64,000 bases of DNA from Thiobaca trueperi. Its GTDB lineage: Bacteria > Pseudomonadota > Gammaproteobacteria > Chromatiales > Chromatiaceae. Made by a program: the position numbers and the translations under genes. The notes under the pieces were generated by a model. The model ran no database searches. It saw only the letters and a program-made list of their open reading frames with translations, and had not been told where the DNA came from. The DNA is taken from the NCBI RefSeq assembly GCF_004342175.1, contig NZ_SMAO01000004.1, positions 62,001 through 126,000 on the forward strand, written 5' to 3'. Positions 1-7,316 of the stretch are shown piece after piece (positions within the stretch are counted from its first letter, which is position 1; each line of letters starts with the position of its first letter).

Positions 1-252
1 TGTTGGCGTTGCTGAAGATCCGCCCGGATGAATGGGCCATGCTGCGCTCGCTCGACAGCCCGTTTCCGGTCAGCAAGGAGGGCTATGTGCAACTGTTGTT
101 GACGTTGCGCGCGGTGACTGTGGGCGGCGAGGCGATCCCGCGAACTGATGTTCAGCCGCGTTCGTCTTGTGTTGCGTGATGCCCGCGCAGTCAGCGGTAG
201 CGTGGAAATCGGCGATCATGTGGTAGCCGGTTATTTGCTGGTGCGAGCGTGA
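1..252 (+). pseudogene. 3' end of an unidentified gene, apparently frameshifted
   Basis: An open frame runs in from the window edge (frame from base 3) and stops at 177-179. A second frame takes over near 145 and continues to a TGA at 250-252, ending in residues GDHVVAGYLLVRA. Both halves read like ordinary protein, so a single frameshift in one former gene is more likely than two overlapping genes. The start lies outside the window. I do not recognise the family. Confidence 0.3.
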
Positions 253-359
253 CACAATCGTGACGCGCTCGGGTCACGTTGGGGCGGCTTGAGTCACGTT
301 GAGTCACGAAAGGCGCGGGGCGGATGCGCTAACGTGTTGAATAAGAAAGCTGTTGCACG

Positions 360-415
<56 letters not shown>

Positions 416-450
416 ATCAAGCATCCAGGCATGTCCAGCACGATCCGAGA

Positions 451-474
451 ACCCGCCTAAGTGCGGGTTTTTTA
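451..474 (+). terminator. Rho-independent terminator after the tRNA remnant
   Basis: ACCCGCCTAAGTGCGGGT forms a GC-rich stem with a small loop, followed directly by a T run and an A/T stretch. It sits about 35 bases after the tRNA-Ala-like 3' end. Confidence 0.8.
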
Positions 475-506
475 TTGTCCTGTTTGTCTGTATTGGGGGT
501 GACATC

Positions 507-593
507 TTAAACCGCGCCAGCTCCGATAATCCTTGAGTCTGCCAGGGCCGATTCGATCCACAAAGATCGCATACCGTGCTGGGCGCGGTTTAA
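507..593 (+). repeat. Palindromic repeat, module B (single)
   Basis: The element starts TTAAACCGCGCCAGCTCC and ends GCTGGGCGCGGTTTAA, so its ends are inverted repeats. The interior (GTCTGCCAGGGCCGATTCGA, then ATCGCATACCG) matches the other module B copies at 13513, 49079, 62147 and, inverted, 62561. Confidence 0.85.
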
Positions 594-765
594 TGCATCT
601 CACGGGACTTGATGCGGCTTGACGTGATGCTCATCCTGTCCCCTTGATTGCCATCTTTACTGATGAAAGGCAACCGAAAGGGCATGTATGGTTATCACGT
701 TGGGTCGCTGCACCTGGCTGGCCTATGGCCTTGCGTGACTTGGCAGTTAAAGAATAAACAGGCAA
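594..765. other. Intergenic stretch without a recognisable gene
   Basis: Between the module B repeat and the tRNA-Cys terminator I see no credible coding frame on either strand, no RNA gene and no clear promoter. It belongs to a scarred region of remnants. Confidence 0.5.
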
Positions 766-791
766 AGAAAAACCGGCACTTAGGCCGGTCT
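766..791 (-). terminator. Terminator of tRNA-Cys
   Basis: Read on the minus strand, AGACCGGCCTAAGTGCCGGT forms a stem followed by TTTTTC. It lies about 35 bases downstream of the 3' end of tRNA-Cys. Confidence 0.75.
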
Positions 792-825
792 GGGAAACGT
801 CTTGGAATGTCTTGAAAGGGGTGTT

Positions 826-899
826 TGGAGGCTGAGCCCGGAATCGAACCGGGGTGCACGGCTTTGCAGGCCGCTGCATAACCACTCTGCCACTCAGCC
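826..899 (-). tRNA. tRNA-Cys (GCA)
   Basis: On the minus strand the acceptor strands GGCTGAG and CTCAGCC pair, the D arm contains AGTGGTTA, the anticodon loop is CTGCAAA with anticodon GCA, and the T loop is GGTTCGATTCC. The 3' end is T plus an encoded CCA. Length (74) and arms are complete. Confidence 0.95.
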
Positions 900-1023
900 A
901 AGCGCGCATTATATTGGACAACCCATGCGTTGTCACCCGTAACCTCAGCAGTTCTTGCGCGAGCGCGAGCCATACAACCATGCCCGCCGGCCGTATGCCG
1001 CGCGCGCGGCAACCTGGCAGCGA

Positions 1024-1389
1024 TCATTCTGCAGGATGTCCGGTAGTCGATGGTACTGAGCAATCTACTGACGGTCACACCGGCCTGCTTGAGTTGACGG
1101 CTCAACTCGGCCATGCTGAGACAGCTCAGGGTGTCGCCGTGGCGGGCGCGGGTATAGTCGTCTAGGTCGAATGCTTTGTGCACCAGGCGGTAGGCGACGC
1201 TCTTGCCGTCCGTAGCGGCGGCCGGCACGGCCGACAGGGTTGTCCGTCCAGACCCTGGAGGTGGGTGTTGATCAGGATGATGCGATGCAGACTGGGCATT
1301 GGGATCCGTCCTTGTTCACTGGCGAAATGGGCGGCCTCATAGGCGATGGCCAGCGTTACCGGTGCGTTCCAGAGGTCGAAATAACCCAC
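1024..1389 (-). pseudogene. Decayed fragment, possibly N-terminus of an SMC-like (DUF3584-type) ATPase
   Basis: Two minus-strand frames join near 1220: one with MPSLHRIILINTHLQGL and one with AYRLVHKAFDLDDYTRARHG and MAELSRQLKQAGVTVSRLL. The opening resembles, from memory, the start of DUF3584-type ATPases, and the second part resembles a stretch after their Walker A. The Walker A loop itself is missing and the frame is broken, so this would be an internally deleted, frameshifted remnant. The family assignment is tentative. It overlaps the 3' end of the bioF frame. Confidence 0.3.
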
Positions 1390-2566
1390 CGCTTAACTCA
1401 TCGGCGAGGATCCGGGTCAGTGCGCCGAGCAGGCGATCAATATCGGCTTCGGTGTGCGCGGCGGAGAAGGTGATGCGCAGTCGGGCGGTGCCTTCGGGAA
1501 CTGTGGGCGGACGGATGGCGCTCACCAGAATGCCCTGCGCTTCCAATGCCTGACTCCAGGCCAGCGCACGTGCGGCGCTGCCGGCCAGTAAAGGTTGAAT
1601 GGGCGTCTGCGAATCGGCGAGCGGCAGTCCGAGTTGGGCCGCCCCCTGTCTGAAACGCGCGATCAACGCGCGGAGCCGCTCCCGGCGCCAGTCCTCGCGC
1701 TCGACGAGCCCCAGACTGACGCAGGTCGCCTCAGCCAGTGCCGGCGGGCTGGCCGTGGTGTAGATATAGGGTCGGGCGCGCTGAATCAGGGTCTCGATCA
1801 GATCCTCAGAACCGGCAACGAAGGCGCCGAAGGTGCCAAATGATTTGCCCAGTGTGCCCATGAGGATGGTGGACGCATCGGGGGCAAGCCCAAAATGATC
1901 CAGCGAGCCGCGCCCGCCACGTCCGAGCACACCAAGACCATGTGCATCGTCGATCAGCAGCCAGGCCCCGGCGCGATGGGCGATCTGCGTCAGTGCCGGC
2001 AAAGGGGCCAGATCGCCATCCATGCTGAAGACGCCATCGGTCGCAATCAGCCGTGTTGCCGCATCGCCCAGCAGACGGGCGAGCGCGGGGGCGTCGGCGT
2101 GCGGATAACGGCGCAGGTCTGCCCGCGCGAGCAAGGCCGCATCCAGCAGCGAGGCATGATTCAGACGGTCCTCACAGACCCTGTCGCCGCGCCCGGCCAG
2201 CGCCGCGATGACCCCAAGATTCGCCATGTAACCGGTGGAAAACAGCAACGCCCGTGGGTATCCGGTAAAGGCCGCAAGCGTCTCCTCCAACGCCTCATGG
2301 GCCGCGCTGTGACCACTCACCAGATGCGCCGCCCCACTGCCCACCCCCCAGCGCGCCGCGCCGCGTTGCAGTGCAGCGATGACCTCGGGGTGATTGGCGA
2401 GCCCCAGATAATCGTTGCTGCAAAAACTCAGCATGGGACGGCCATTGATGAGCGCCTGCGGCTGTTGGGGCGCATCCTGCACGCGCCGACGGCGGTAAAG
2501 GTGCGCGGTCTCCAGTTCGTCGAGCCGGGCGCGAAGATCGGGGAGCGGATGCGGACTAAGGGGCAT
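1337..2566 (-). CDS. bioF: 8-amino-7-oxononanoate synthase
   Basis: PLP-dependent enzyme that condenses pimeloyl-ACP (or -CoA) with alanine in biotin synthesis. Family signatures in order: [14 protein letters not shown] near residue 47, [27 protein letters not shown], the aspartate segment [15 protein letters not shown] and the lysine segment [14 protein letters not shown] that forms the PLP aldimine. The frame is 409 residues, slightly longer than usual for BioF. The last residues ([18 protein letters not shown]) run into a decayed region, so the natural 3' end may have been replaced by rearrangement. No other bio gene is nearby. It is divergent from the aminotransferase. Confidence 0.92.
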   Translation of the reverse strand: MPLSPHPLPDLRARLDELETAHLYRRRRVQDAPQQPQALINGRPMLSFCSNDYLGLANHPEVIAALQRGAARWGVGSGAAHLVSGHSAAHEALEETLAAFTGYPRALLFSTGYMANLGVIAALAGRGDRVCEDRLNHASLLDAALLARADLRRYPHADAPALARLLGDAATRLIATDGVFSMDGDLAPLPALTQIAHRAGAWLLIDDAHGLGVLGRGGRGSLDHFGLAPDASTILMGTLGKSFGTFGAFVAGSEDLIETLIQRARPYIYTTASPPALAEATCVSLGLVEREDWRRERLRALIARFRQGAAQLGLPLADSQTPIQPLLAGSAARALAWSQALEAQGILVSAIRPPTVPEGTARLRITFSAAHTEADIDRLLGALTRILADELSGGLFRPLERTGNAGHRL

Positions 2567-2726
2567 GGGTCAGAAGCGGTTGGCGGTTGGCGCAGCGATG
2601 AGTATCGCACACCATCAAAACATGCCCGCAAGATGATCGACGTGCCGCCAGGCGAGCGTTTCGCTATGATTGCCTCCTGCAACACCCAATCCAGCCACCA
2701 TCAAGACATTTCAGAGACCACCATCG

Positions 2727-3920
2727 ATGACCATTCAACTCGCCGCCCGCGTTCAGGCCGTCAAGCCGTCTGCGACCCTTGCCATCACCGCCCGCGCCAA
2801 GGCGCTGCGCGCCGAGGGCAAGGACGTGATCGGACTCGGGGCCGGTGAACCCGATTTCGACACCCCCGACCACATCAAGGCCGCCGCCATCGCCGCCATC
2901 CAGTCGGGCTTCACCAAATACACCGCCATCGACGGCACCACCGAACTCAAGCAGGCCGTCATCGACAAATTCAAGCGCGATAACGGGCTGGAGTACGGCC
3001 ACGATCAGATCCTGGTCTCGTGCGGCGGCAAGCAGAGCTTCTTCAATCTCGCCCAGGCCCTGCTCAATCCGGGCGACGAGGTCGTGATCCCGGCGCCCTA
3101 TTGGGTGTCCTATCCCGACATGGTGCTGCTGGCCAGCGCCGTTCCGGTCCTGGTGCATGCCGGCGCTGATCAGTCCTTCAAGATCACGCCCGACCAGTTG
3201 CGCGGCGCGCTCACCGACAAGACCCGCCTGGTCGTCATCAACAGTCCCTCCAACCCCACCGGCATGGCCTACAGCCACGCCGAACTGGCGGCGCTTGGCG
3301 CCGTGCTGCGCGATTTCCCGCAGGTCGTCATCGCCACCGACGACATGTATGAGCACATCCGCTGGCGCCTGGAGCAGCCCTTCGTCAACATCCTCAATGC
3401 CTGCCCGGACCTGACGCCCCGCACCCTGGTGCTCAACGGCGTCTCCAAGGCCTATTCCATGACCGGCTGGCGCATCGGTTATGCCGGCGGTCCCACCGAC
3501 ATCATCAAGGCGATGAAGAAGATCCAGGGCCAGAGCACCTCCAACCCGACCTCCATCTCGCAGGTCGCCGCCCAGGCCGCGCTGGAAGGCCCGCAGGACT
3601 TCATCGGCATGATGGTCAGGGCATTCAAGGAACGTCACGATGTTGTCGTCGACCGGCTCAACCGCATCCCCGGCATCGAGTGCCTGCCGACCGACGGCAC
3701 CTTCTATGTCTTCCCCAAGGCCACCGGCCTGATCGAGCGTCTGCCCGGCGTCAACAACGACCTGGAACTGGCCGAGTACCTGATCGAACAGGCCGGCGTC
3801 GCCATCGTCCCCGGCTCCGCGTTCGGACTGGAAGGCTGTTTCCGCATCTCCATCGCCACCAGCCCCACCAATCTGGAGCAGGCCGTGGAGCGCATCGCCA
3901 ACGTGGCAGCGGGGGCTTGA
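2727..3920 (+). CDS. Aspartate/aromatic aminotransferase (class I fold, AspC/AspB type)
   Basis: 397-residue PLP-dependent transaminase, probably transferring the amino group of aspartate to 2-oxoglutarate. Features in order: GLGAGEPDFDTPDHIK near residue 35, PYWVSYPDM, INSPSNPTGMAY, the DDMYEHI segment, and NGVSKAYSMTGWRIGY with the Schiff-base lysine. The C-terminal GSAFG and RIS contain the substrate-carboxylate arginine. The ATG at 2727 starts the conserved part; the open frame begins upstream without supporting sequence. It stands alone between divergent bioF and tRNA-Asn. Prephenate aminotransferase activity, seen in some relatives, cannot be excluded. Confidence 0.9.
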   Translation: MTIQLAARVQAVKPSATLAITARAKALRAEGKDVIGLGAGEPDFDTPDHIKAAAIAAIQSGFTKYTAIDGTTELKQAVIDKFKRDNGLEYGHDQILVSCGGKQSFFNLAQALLNPGDEVVIPAPYWVSYPDMVLLASAVPVLVHAGADQSFKITPDQLRGALTDKTRLVVINSPSNPTGMAYSHAELAALGAVLRDFPQVVIATDDMYEHIRWRLEQPFVNILNACPDLTPRTLVLNGVSKAYSMTGWRIGYAGGPTDIIKAMKKIQGQSTSNPTSISQVAAQAALEGPQDFIGMMVRAFKERHDVVVDRLNRIPGIECLPTDGTFYVFPKATGLIERLPGVNNDLELAEYLIEQAGVAIVPGSAFGLEGCFRISIATSPTNLEQAVERIANVAAGA

Positions 3921-3961
3921 CTTGAGGCTGAAAGGTCACTAATATTCCGGGCTCGCAACAT

Positions 3962-4037
3962 TCCCTGGTAGCTCAGTCGGTAGAGCGGGTGACTGTTAAT
4001 CACTAGGTCGGCGGTTCGAGCCCGTCCCAGGGAGCCA
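3962..4037 (+). tRNA. tRNA-Asn (GTT)
   Basis: 76 bases with paired acceptor strands TCCCTGG/CCAGGGA, D loop AGTCGGTAGA, anticodon loop CTGTTAA (anticodon GTT), T arm GGTTCGAGCCC and encoded G-CCA. It lies immediately upstream of the accessory island, in a position typical of integration targets. Confidence 0.97.
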
Positions 4038-4048
4038 AATAAGCGTTG

Positions 4049-4087
4049 AAAATCCTCGTGTTTCGCTGAGACACGGGGATTTTTTAT
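4049..4087 (+). terminator. Rho-independent terminator of tRNA-Asn
   Basis: AATCCTCGTGTTTCGC and its near-complement AGACACGGGGATT form a long stem followed by TTTTTT, 12 bases after the tRNA. Confidence 0.85.
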
Positions 4088-4346
4088 GCCTGCTGGTCCC
4101 TTGCTCTGGTGCATTTCCGGGGATTTTTGTCCCTGGCTCTCCCAGTTCAAGCGACTCTAGCCCTTCTCCTAAACTTAGACCTTCAGTCGGATTCGACTGA
4201 GTCATCCTCGGCTCTCGGCCCTGAAGGAACCTTCGGTTTCTGCGGACTGATCATTGTGCGTGTCGTATCCTTCCAAAGGAAAAAACGAATCCAACAATGG
4301 ATCTTGATATCGATCAATGTCCTCTGTCGAGATCGGAGCCCAATCA
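4088..4346. other. Island left flank, no gene recognised
   Basis: About 260 bases separate the tRNA-Asn terminator from the methyltransferase promoter. Open frames here are short and have no protein-like composition. I looked for a second copy of the tRNA-Asn 3' end, as an att repeat, and for an integrase, and saw neither. Confidence 0.4.
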
Positions 4347-4374
4347 TTGGCCCAATCGATTCGTGTAATATAAT
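4347..4374 (+). promoter_or_regulatory. Putative sigma-70 promoter of the defence operon, with palindromic operator candidate
   Basis: The -35 candidate TTGGCC (4347-4352) and a perfect -10 TATAAT (4369-4374) are 16 bases apart, about 63 bases before the methyltransferase start. A perfect 11-base palindrome CCAATCATTGG (4340-4350) overlaps the -35 box and could be an operator. A five-codon minicistron (ATG at 4415, stop 4430-4432) ends just before the methyltransferase and contains its AGGAG ribosome site. Confidence 0.5.
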
Positions 4375-4436
4375 CGGGTTGGTATCAGCTTCTGCTGAGA
4401 GAAGGGGACTACTTATGGCGAAAAGGAGCTGAACAG

Positions 4437-5525
4437 ATGGTTCCGATTCCGTCGAACATTCAGGCCTGCTGCGTCGATCTCTTCTGTGGGGTCGGAGGAC
4501 TTACGCATGGGTTTATCCGAGAGGGGCTCCTCGTTGTCGCCGGGATCGATTCGGATCATCTCTGTCGCTTCCCTTATGAATACAATAACAATGCTACCTT
4601 TCTCGAACGAGACGTCGCCGATATGACTGTCGAAGAGGTCGACGGCCTCTTCGTACCAAATCAACTCCGCGTTCTTGCTGGATGTGCACCCTGCCAACCG
4701 TTCTCGACTTACAGTCAGCGATACGAAACGCATCGAGATGCCAAATGGAGCCTCCTATATGAGTTCGCCCGCTTGGTGGAAGGGATCGGACCAGATATCG
4801 TCACCATGGAGAACGTGCCCAGAGTCGTGCGCCATGCTGTTTTCGGAGACTTCGTCGCCAGACTGAAAGATCTCGAGTACGAGGTCTGGAGTGACGTCGT
4901 CGAGTGTGCTCGATATGGCGTGCCTCAGACGAGGAAGCGTTTGGTCTTGCTGGCGTCCCGCCATGGGCCGATCCGGATGATCGAGCCGACTCACGCAGAA
5001 CCGCGCAGTGTCAAGGACGCGATCTTTGGCCTAGAACAGATCGAAGCCGGTGAATGCGCATCGGCCGACAGGTTGCATACGGCCTCATCCTTGTCGCCTA
5101 AGAACCTCGAAAGGATCAAAGAATCGAAGCCGGGGGGATCGTGGCGTGACTGGCCAGAGCATCTGATCGCCGATTGCCATAGGGAATCCACTGGAAGGAC
5201 CTACCCGAGTGTCTATGGACGGATGGAGTGGGACAAGCCCGCGCCGACGATCACGACACAATGCCACGGCTATGGAAATGGGCGCTTCGGACACCCGGAC
5301 CAGAATCGGGCGATCTCATTGCGCGAAGCGGCGATCCTTCAGAGTTTTCCCCTCGACTACCAATTCGTTCAGCCCCACGAGCCGGTTCAATTCGCTCCGC
5401 TCGGTCGAATGATAGGGAATGCCGTGCCAGTCGATCTGGGTCGCGCCATTGCTCGGAGTATCCTGAGGCATTTATTGGAGTTGAATTTAGGCTCGCCTGA
5501 ATCTCACAATATGATCAAGCATTGA
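4437..5525 (+). CDS. DNA (cytosine-5) methyltransferase, Dcm / DrmMII-like
   Basis: 362-residue C5-cytosine methyltransferase that moves a methyl group from S-adenosylmethionine to cytosine. Motifs: I DLFCGVGG (14-21, SAM binding), IV GCAPCQPFS with nucleophile Cys86, VI MENVPR (Glu125), VIII QTRKRL near 163, a target-recognition region about 170-290, IX and X REAAILQSFP and GNAVPV near 327. First gene of a five-gene island operon. Its stop overlaps the vsr start by four bases. It could be the self-marking enzyme of the DISARM-like locus (DrmMII role) or part of a Dcm-Vsr pair. The target site cannot be read from sequence. Confidence 0.93.
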   Translation: MVPIPSNIQACCVDLFCGVGGLTHGFIREGLLVVAGIDSDHLCRFPYEYNNNATFLERDVADMTVEEVDGLFVPNQLRVLAGCAPCQPFSTYSQRYETHRDAKWSLLYEFARLVEGIGPDIVTMENVPRVVRHAVFGDFVARLKDLEYEVWSDVVECARYGVPQTRKRLVLLASRHGPIRMIEPTHAEPRSVKDAIFGLEQIEAGECASADRLHTASSLSPKNLERIKESKPGGSWRDWPEHLIADCHRESTGRTYPSVYGRMEWDKPAPTITTQCHGYGNGRFGHPDQNRAISLREAAILQSFPLDYQFVQPHEPVQFAPLGRMIGNAVPVDLGRAIARSILRHLLELNLGSPESHNMIKH

Positions 5526-6037
5526 GCGTATCAGTTGGCTCAAGGCAACGAAGGCGATTGGGTGAGTATGGTGCGGAGTCATTCTTGACCAGCAAGGGAC
5601 CGGCGCCCTCGTCCGAGGCGGCGAGTCGCCGTATGGCGAGAACTGGTCCTCGGGATACCTCGGCGGAGATGCGAATTCGACGCCGCCTCCATGCGTTTGG
5701 ATTGCGCTACCGTGTTGATTATCCACTCCCCGACCAACCCCGTCGACGAGCTGATATCGTCTTCACTCGGACTCGCATCGCCATCTTCGTAGATGGATGT
5801 TTCTGGCATGGTTGCCCCGAGCATGGGACTGCGCCGAAGAGCAACTCCGCCTTCTGGCGCGAAAAGATCGAAACCAATCAGCGACGTGATCGAGACACGA
5901 ATGCTCGGCTGGAGAAAGCCGGGTGGGAGGTCGTACGAGTCTGGGAGCATGAAGATCCGGACGAGGTCGTCGCCAGGCTCGCCCGCTTGGTTCGGGCTCG
6001 CCGAACCGATCAAGGACGCAAATCAGATTCCCAGTGA
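5522..6037 (+). CDS. vsr: Very short patch repair (Vsr-type) DNA mismatch endonuclease
   Basis: 171 residues from a TTG whose bases overlap the methyltransferase stop; an internal ATG at 5633 is the alternative start and removes only a poorly conserved head. Vsr enzymes nick beside T:G mismatches made by 5-methylcytosine deamination. Visible motifs: DTSAEMRIRR (45-54), catalytic-type Asp in RADIVF (Asp78), zinc-site FVDGCFWHGCPEHG (89-102), KIETNQRRDRD, and RVWEHE, where a histidine replaces the zinc cysteine of E. coli Vsr. Coupling to the methyltransferase fits repair of its target site. A role as restriction nuclease in this locus is possible but unproven. Confidence 0.9.
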   Translation: MSVSVGSRQRRRLGEYGAESFLTSKGPAPSSEAASRRMARTGPRDTSAEMRIRRRLHAFGLRYRVDYPLPDQPRRRADIVFTRTRIAIFVDGCFWHGCPEHGTAPKSNSAFWREKIETNQRRDRDTNARLEKAGWEVVRVWEHEDPDEVVARLARLVRARRTDQGRKSDSQ

Positions 6038-6107
6038 CGGGAATGCTCTTCAGTCATGCAGCACATCCACGGAAGGAGGGATTTTCAGGATCAGCGACGG
6101 AGGAAGT

Positions 6108-7262
6108 GTGGACGAGTCGAGAATAGACAGGGTTGTCAAAGACCTGGTTGCAGATCATGACCGACGTGATGGATCTCTGCCCAAAGATCATGTCGAAAGA
6201 CTATTCGAGAAGCGACAACTCAGCGTCGAGGAAGGCGCCGAGGTCTTTCGGCAACTGAGCGAACTGGGCATCAGCTTGGAGGAAGAGCCCGAGAGTCTTG
6301 ACGACTCTGAGATCAAGGACTTCGATGCTGACGCCTATCTCCCTACCGACCGCGAAGAGGTCCATGAGTACCTCGCTTTGAAGTGGCACATCAGGAGGAC
6401 CAAACTCCTGACTGCCGAGGAAGAAGTCGATCTGGGGCGTCGCATGGCACTCGGACGCCGCGCCCAGGATGAACTGGATGCCGGCATATCACGATCCGAG
6501 GAACATGACAGTGTCATCGAACGGGCCAAACGCGCGAAGGAAGCCATGGTCATGGCGAATCTCCGACTCGTTCTCCATGTTGCCATACCTTTTGTCGGCT
6601 TTTCCGATCTAAGCCTGGATGATCTCTTCCAAGAAGGCGTCACCGGGTTGATGCGTGCGGCGGACAAATACGACCATGCGCTCGGTTATCGGTTCTCCAC
6701 CTACTCGATGTGGTGGATCAGGCAATCCGTCACACGATCGATCGCCGACCGCGGGGCGACTATCCGACTTCCCGTGCATGCCTATTTGGATGTACACCGC
6801 TTCAGACGGGCGCGCCGTCTCTTGGAGCAGACGCATCCCGAAAGACGCATCCGCATGCACGAACTTGCCGATGAATTGGCCTGGACCATCGATAAAGTGC
6901 ACTTCATCCAGCAAGTCGCCAGTTTCGTACCAGCATCGTTGGACGATCCGATCGAAGGGCACGACGATTTCACGCTGATGGATAGTCTCGTGTCGAATCT
7001 CCCATCGCCGACGGATCAACTGGAGCGCAGTGAGCTTGCGAGATGCGTCGAAGATGCGCTGGGCGGTTTGAAACAGCGCGAGATCGATATATTGCGGCTT
7101 CGGTTCGGGTTGAGCACTTCCGGATATCAAGCGACTCTAGAAGAGATCGGACTGATGTTTGGGGTGACCCGTGAGAGGATCCGGCAGATAGAAGCCCAAG
7201 CCCTCGCTAGGCTCAGGCATCCGAGTCGTGGGACTGTACTCCGAGAATTCCTGGATTCATGA
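6108..7262 (+). CDS. RNA polymerase sigma-70 family factor (RpoD-like) in a defence operon
   Basis: 384 residues from GTG 6108, which follows an AGGAAG ribosome site; the open frame extends back into vsr, where it is a shadow. An N-terminal segment about 20-60 resembles sigma region 1.1 (ending LSELGISLEEE). Region 1.2 follows near 80, then region 2 (NLRLVLHVA, DLFQEGVTGLMRAADKYD, and 2.4 YRFSTYSMWWIRQSV near 195), region 3 and region 4.2 (GVTRERIRQIEAQAL near 352). All core-binding and DNA-binding parts look intact, so this is a working group 1/2-type sigma, not an ECF factor. It lies 70 bases after vsr and 54 before the helicase. I know no DISARM locus with a dedicated sigma. Confidence 0.9.
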   Translation: MDESRIDRVVKDLVADHDRRDGSLPKDHVERLFEKRQLSVEEGAEVFRQLSELGISLEEEPESLDDSEIKDFDADAYLPTDREEVHEYLALKWHIRRTKLLTAEEEVDLGRRMALGRRAQDELDAGISRSEEHDSVIERAKRAKEAMVMANLRLVLHVAIPFVGFSDLSLDDLFQEGVTGLMRAADKYDHALGYRFSTYSMWWIRQSVTRSIADRGATIRLPVHAYLDVHRFRRARRLLEQTHPERRIRMHELADELAWTIDKVHFIQQVASFVPASLDDPIEGHDDFTLMDSLVSNLPSPTDQLERSELARCVEDALGGLKQREIDILRLRFGLSTSGYQATLEEIGLMFGVTRERIRQIEAQALARLRHPSRGTVLREFLDS

Positions 7263-7316
7263 AGGCAGGAAATGCCAGGACGACACCTAGACCAGCAGGA
7301 TTAGGGGGTAACGAGA

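Noticed and set aside
4109-4432. 107-aa ORF before the methyltransferase
   Set aside because: It contains the promoter and operator of the next gene, has no ribosome site and no protein-like composition.
5793-6107. In-frame upstream extension of the sigma factor overlapping vsr
   Set aside because: It lies inside the well-conserved vsr frame and reads as low-quality protein. GTG 6108 with AGGAAG upstream fits the start of the region 1.1-like segment.
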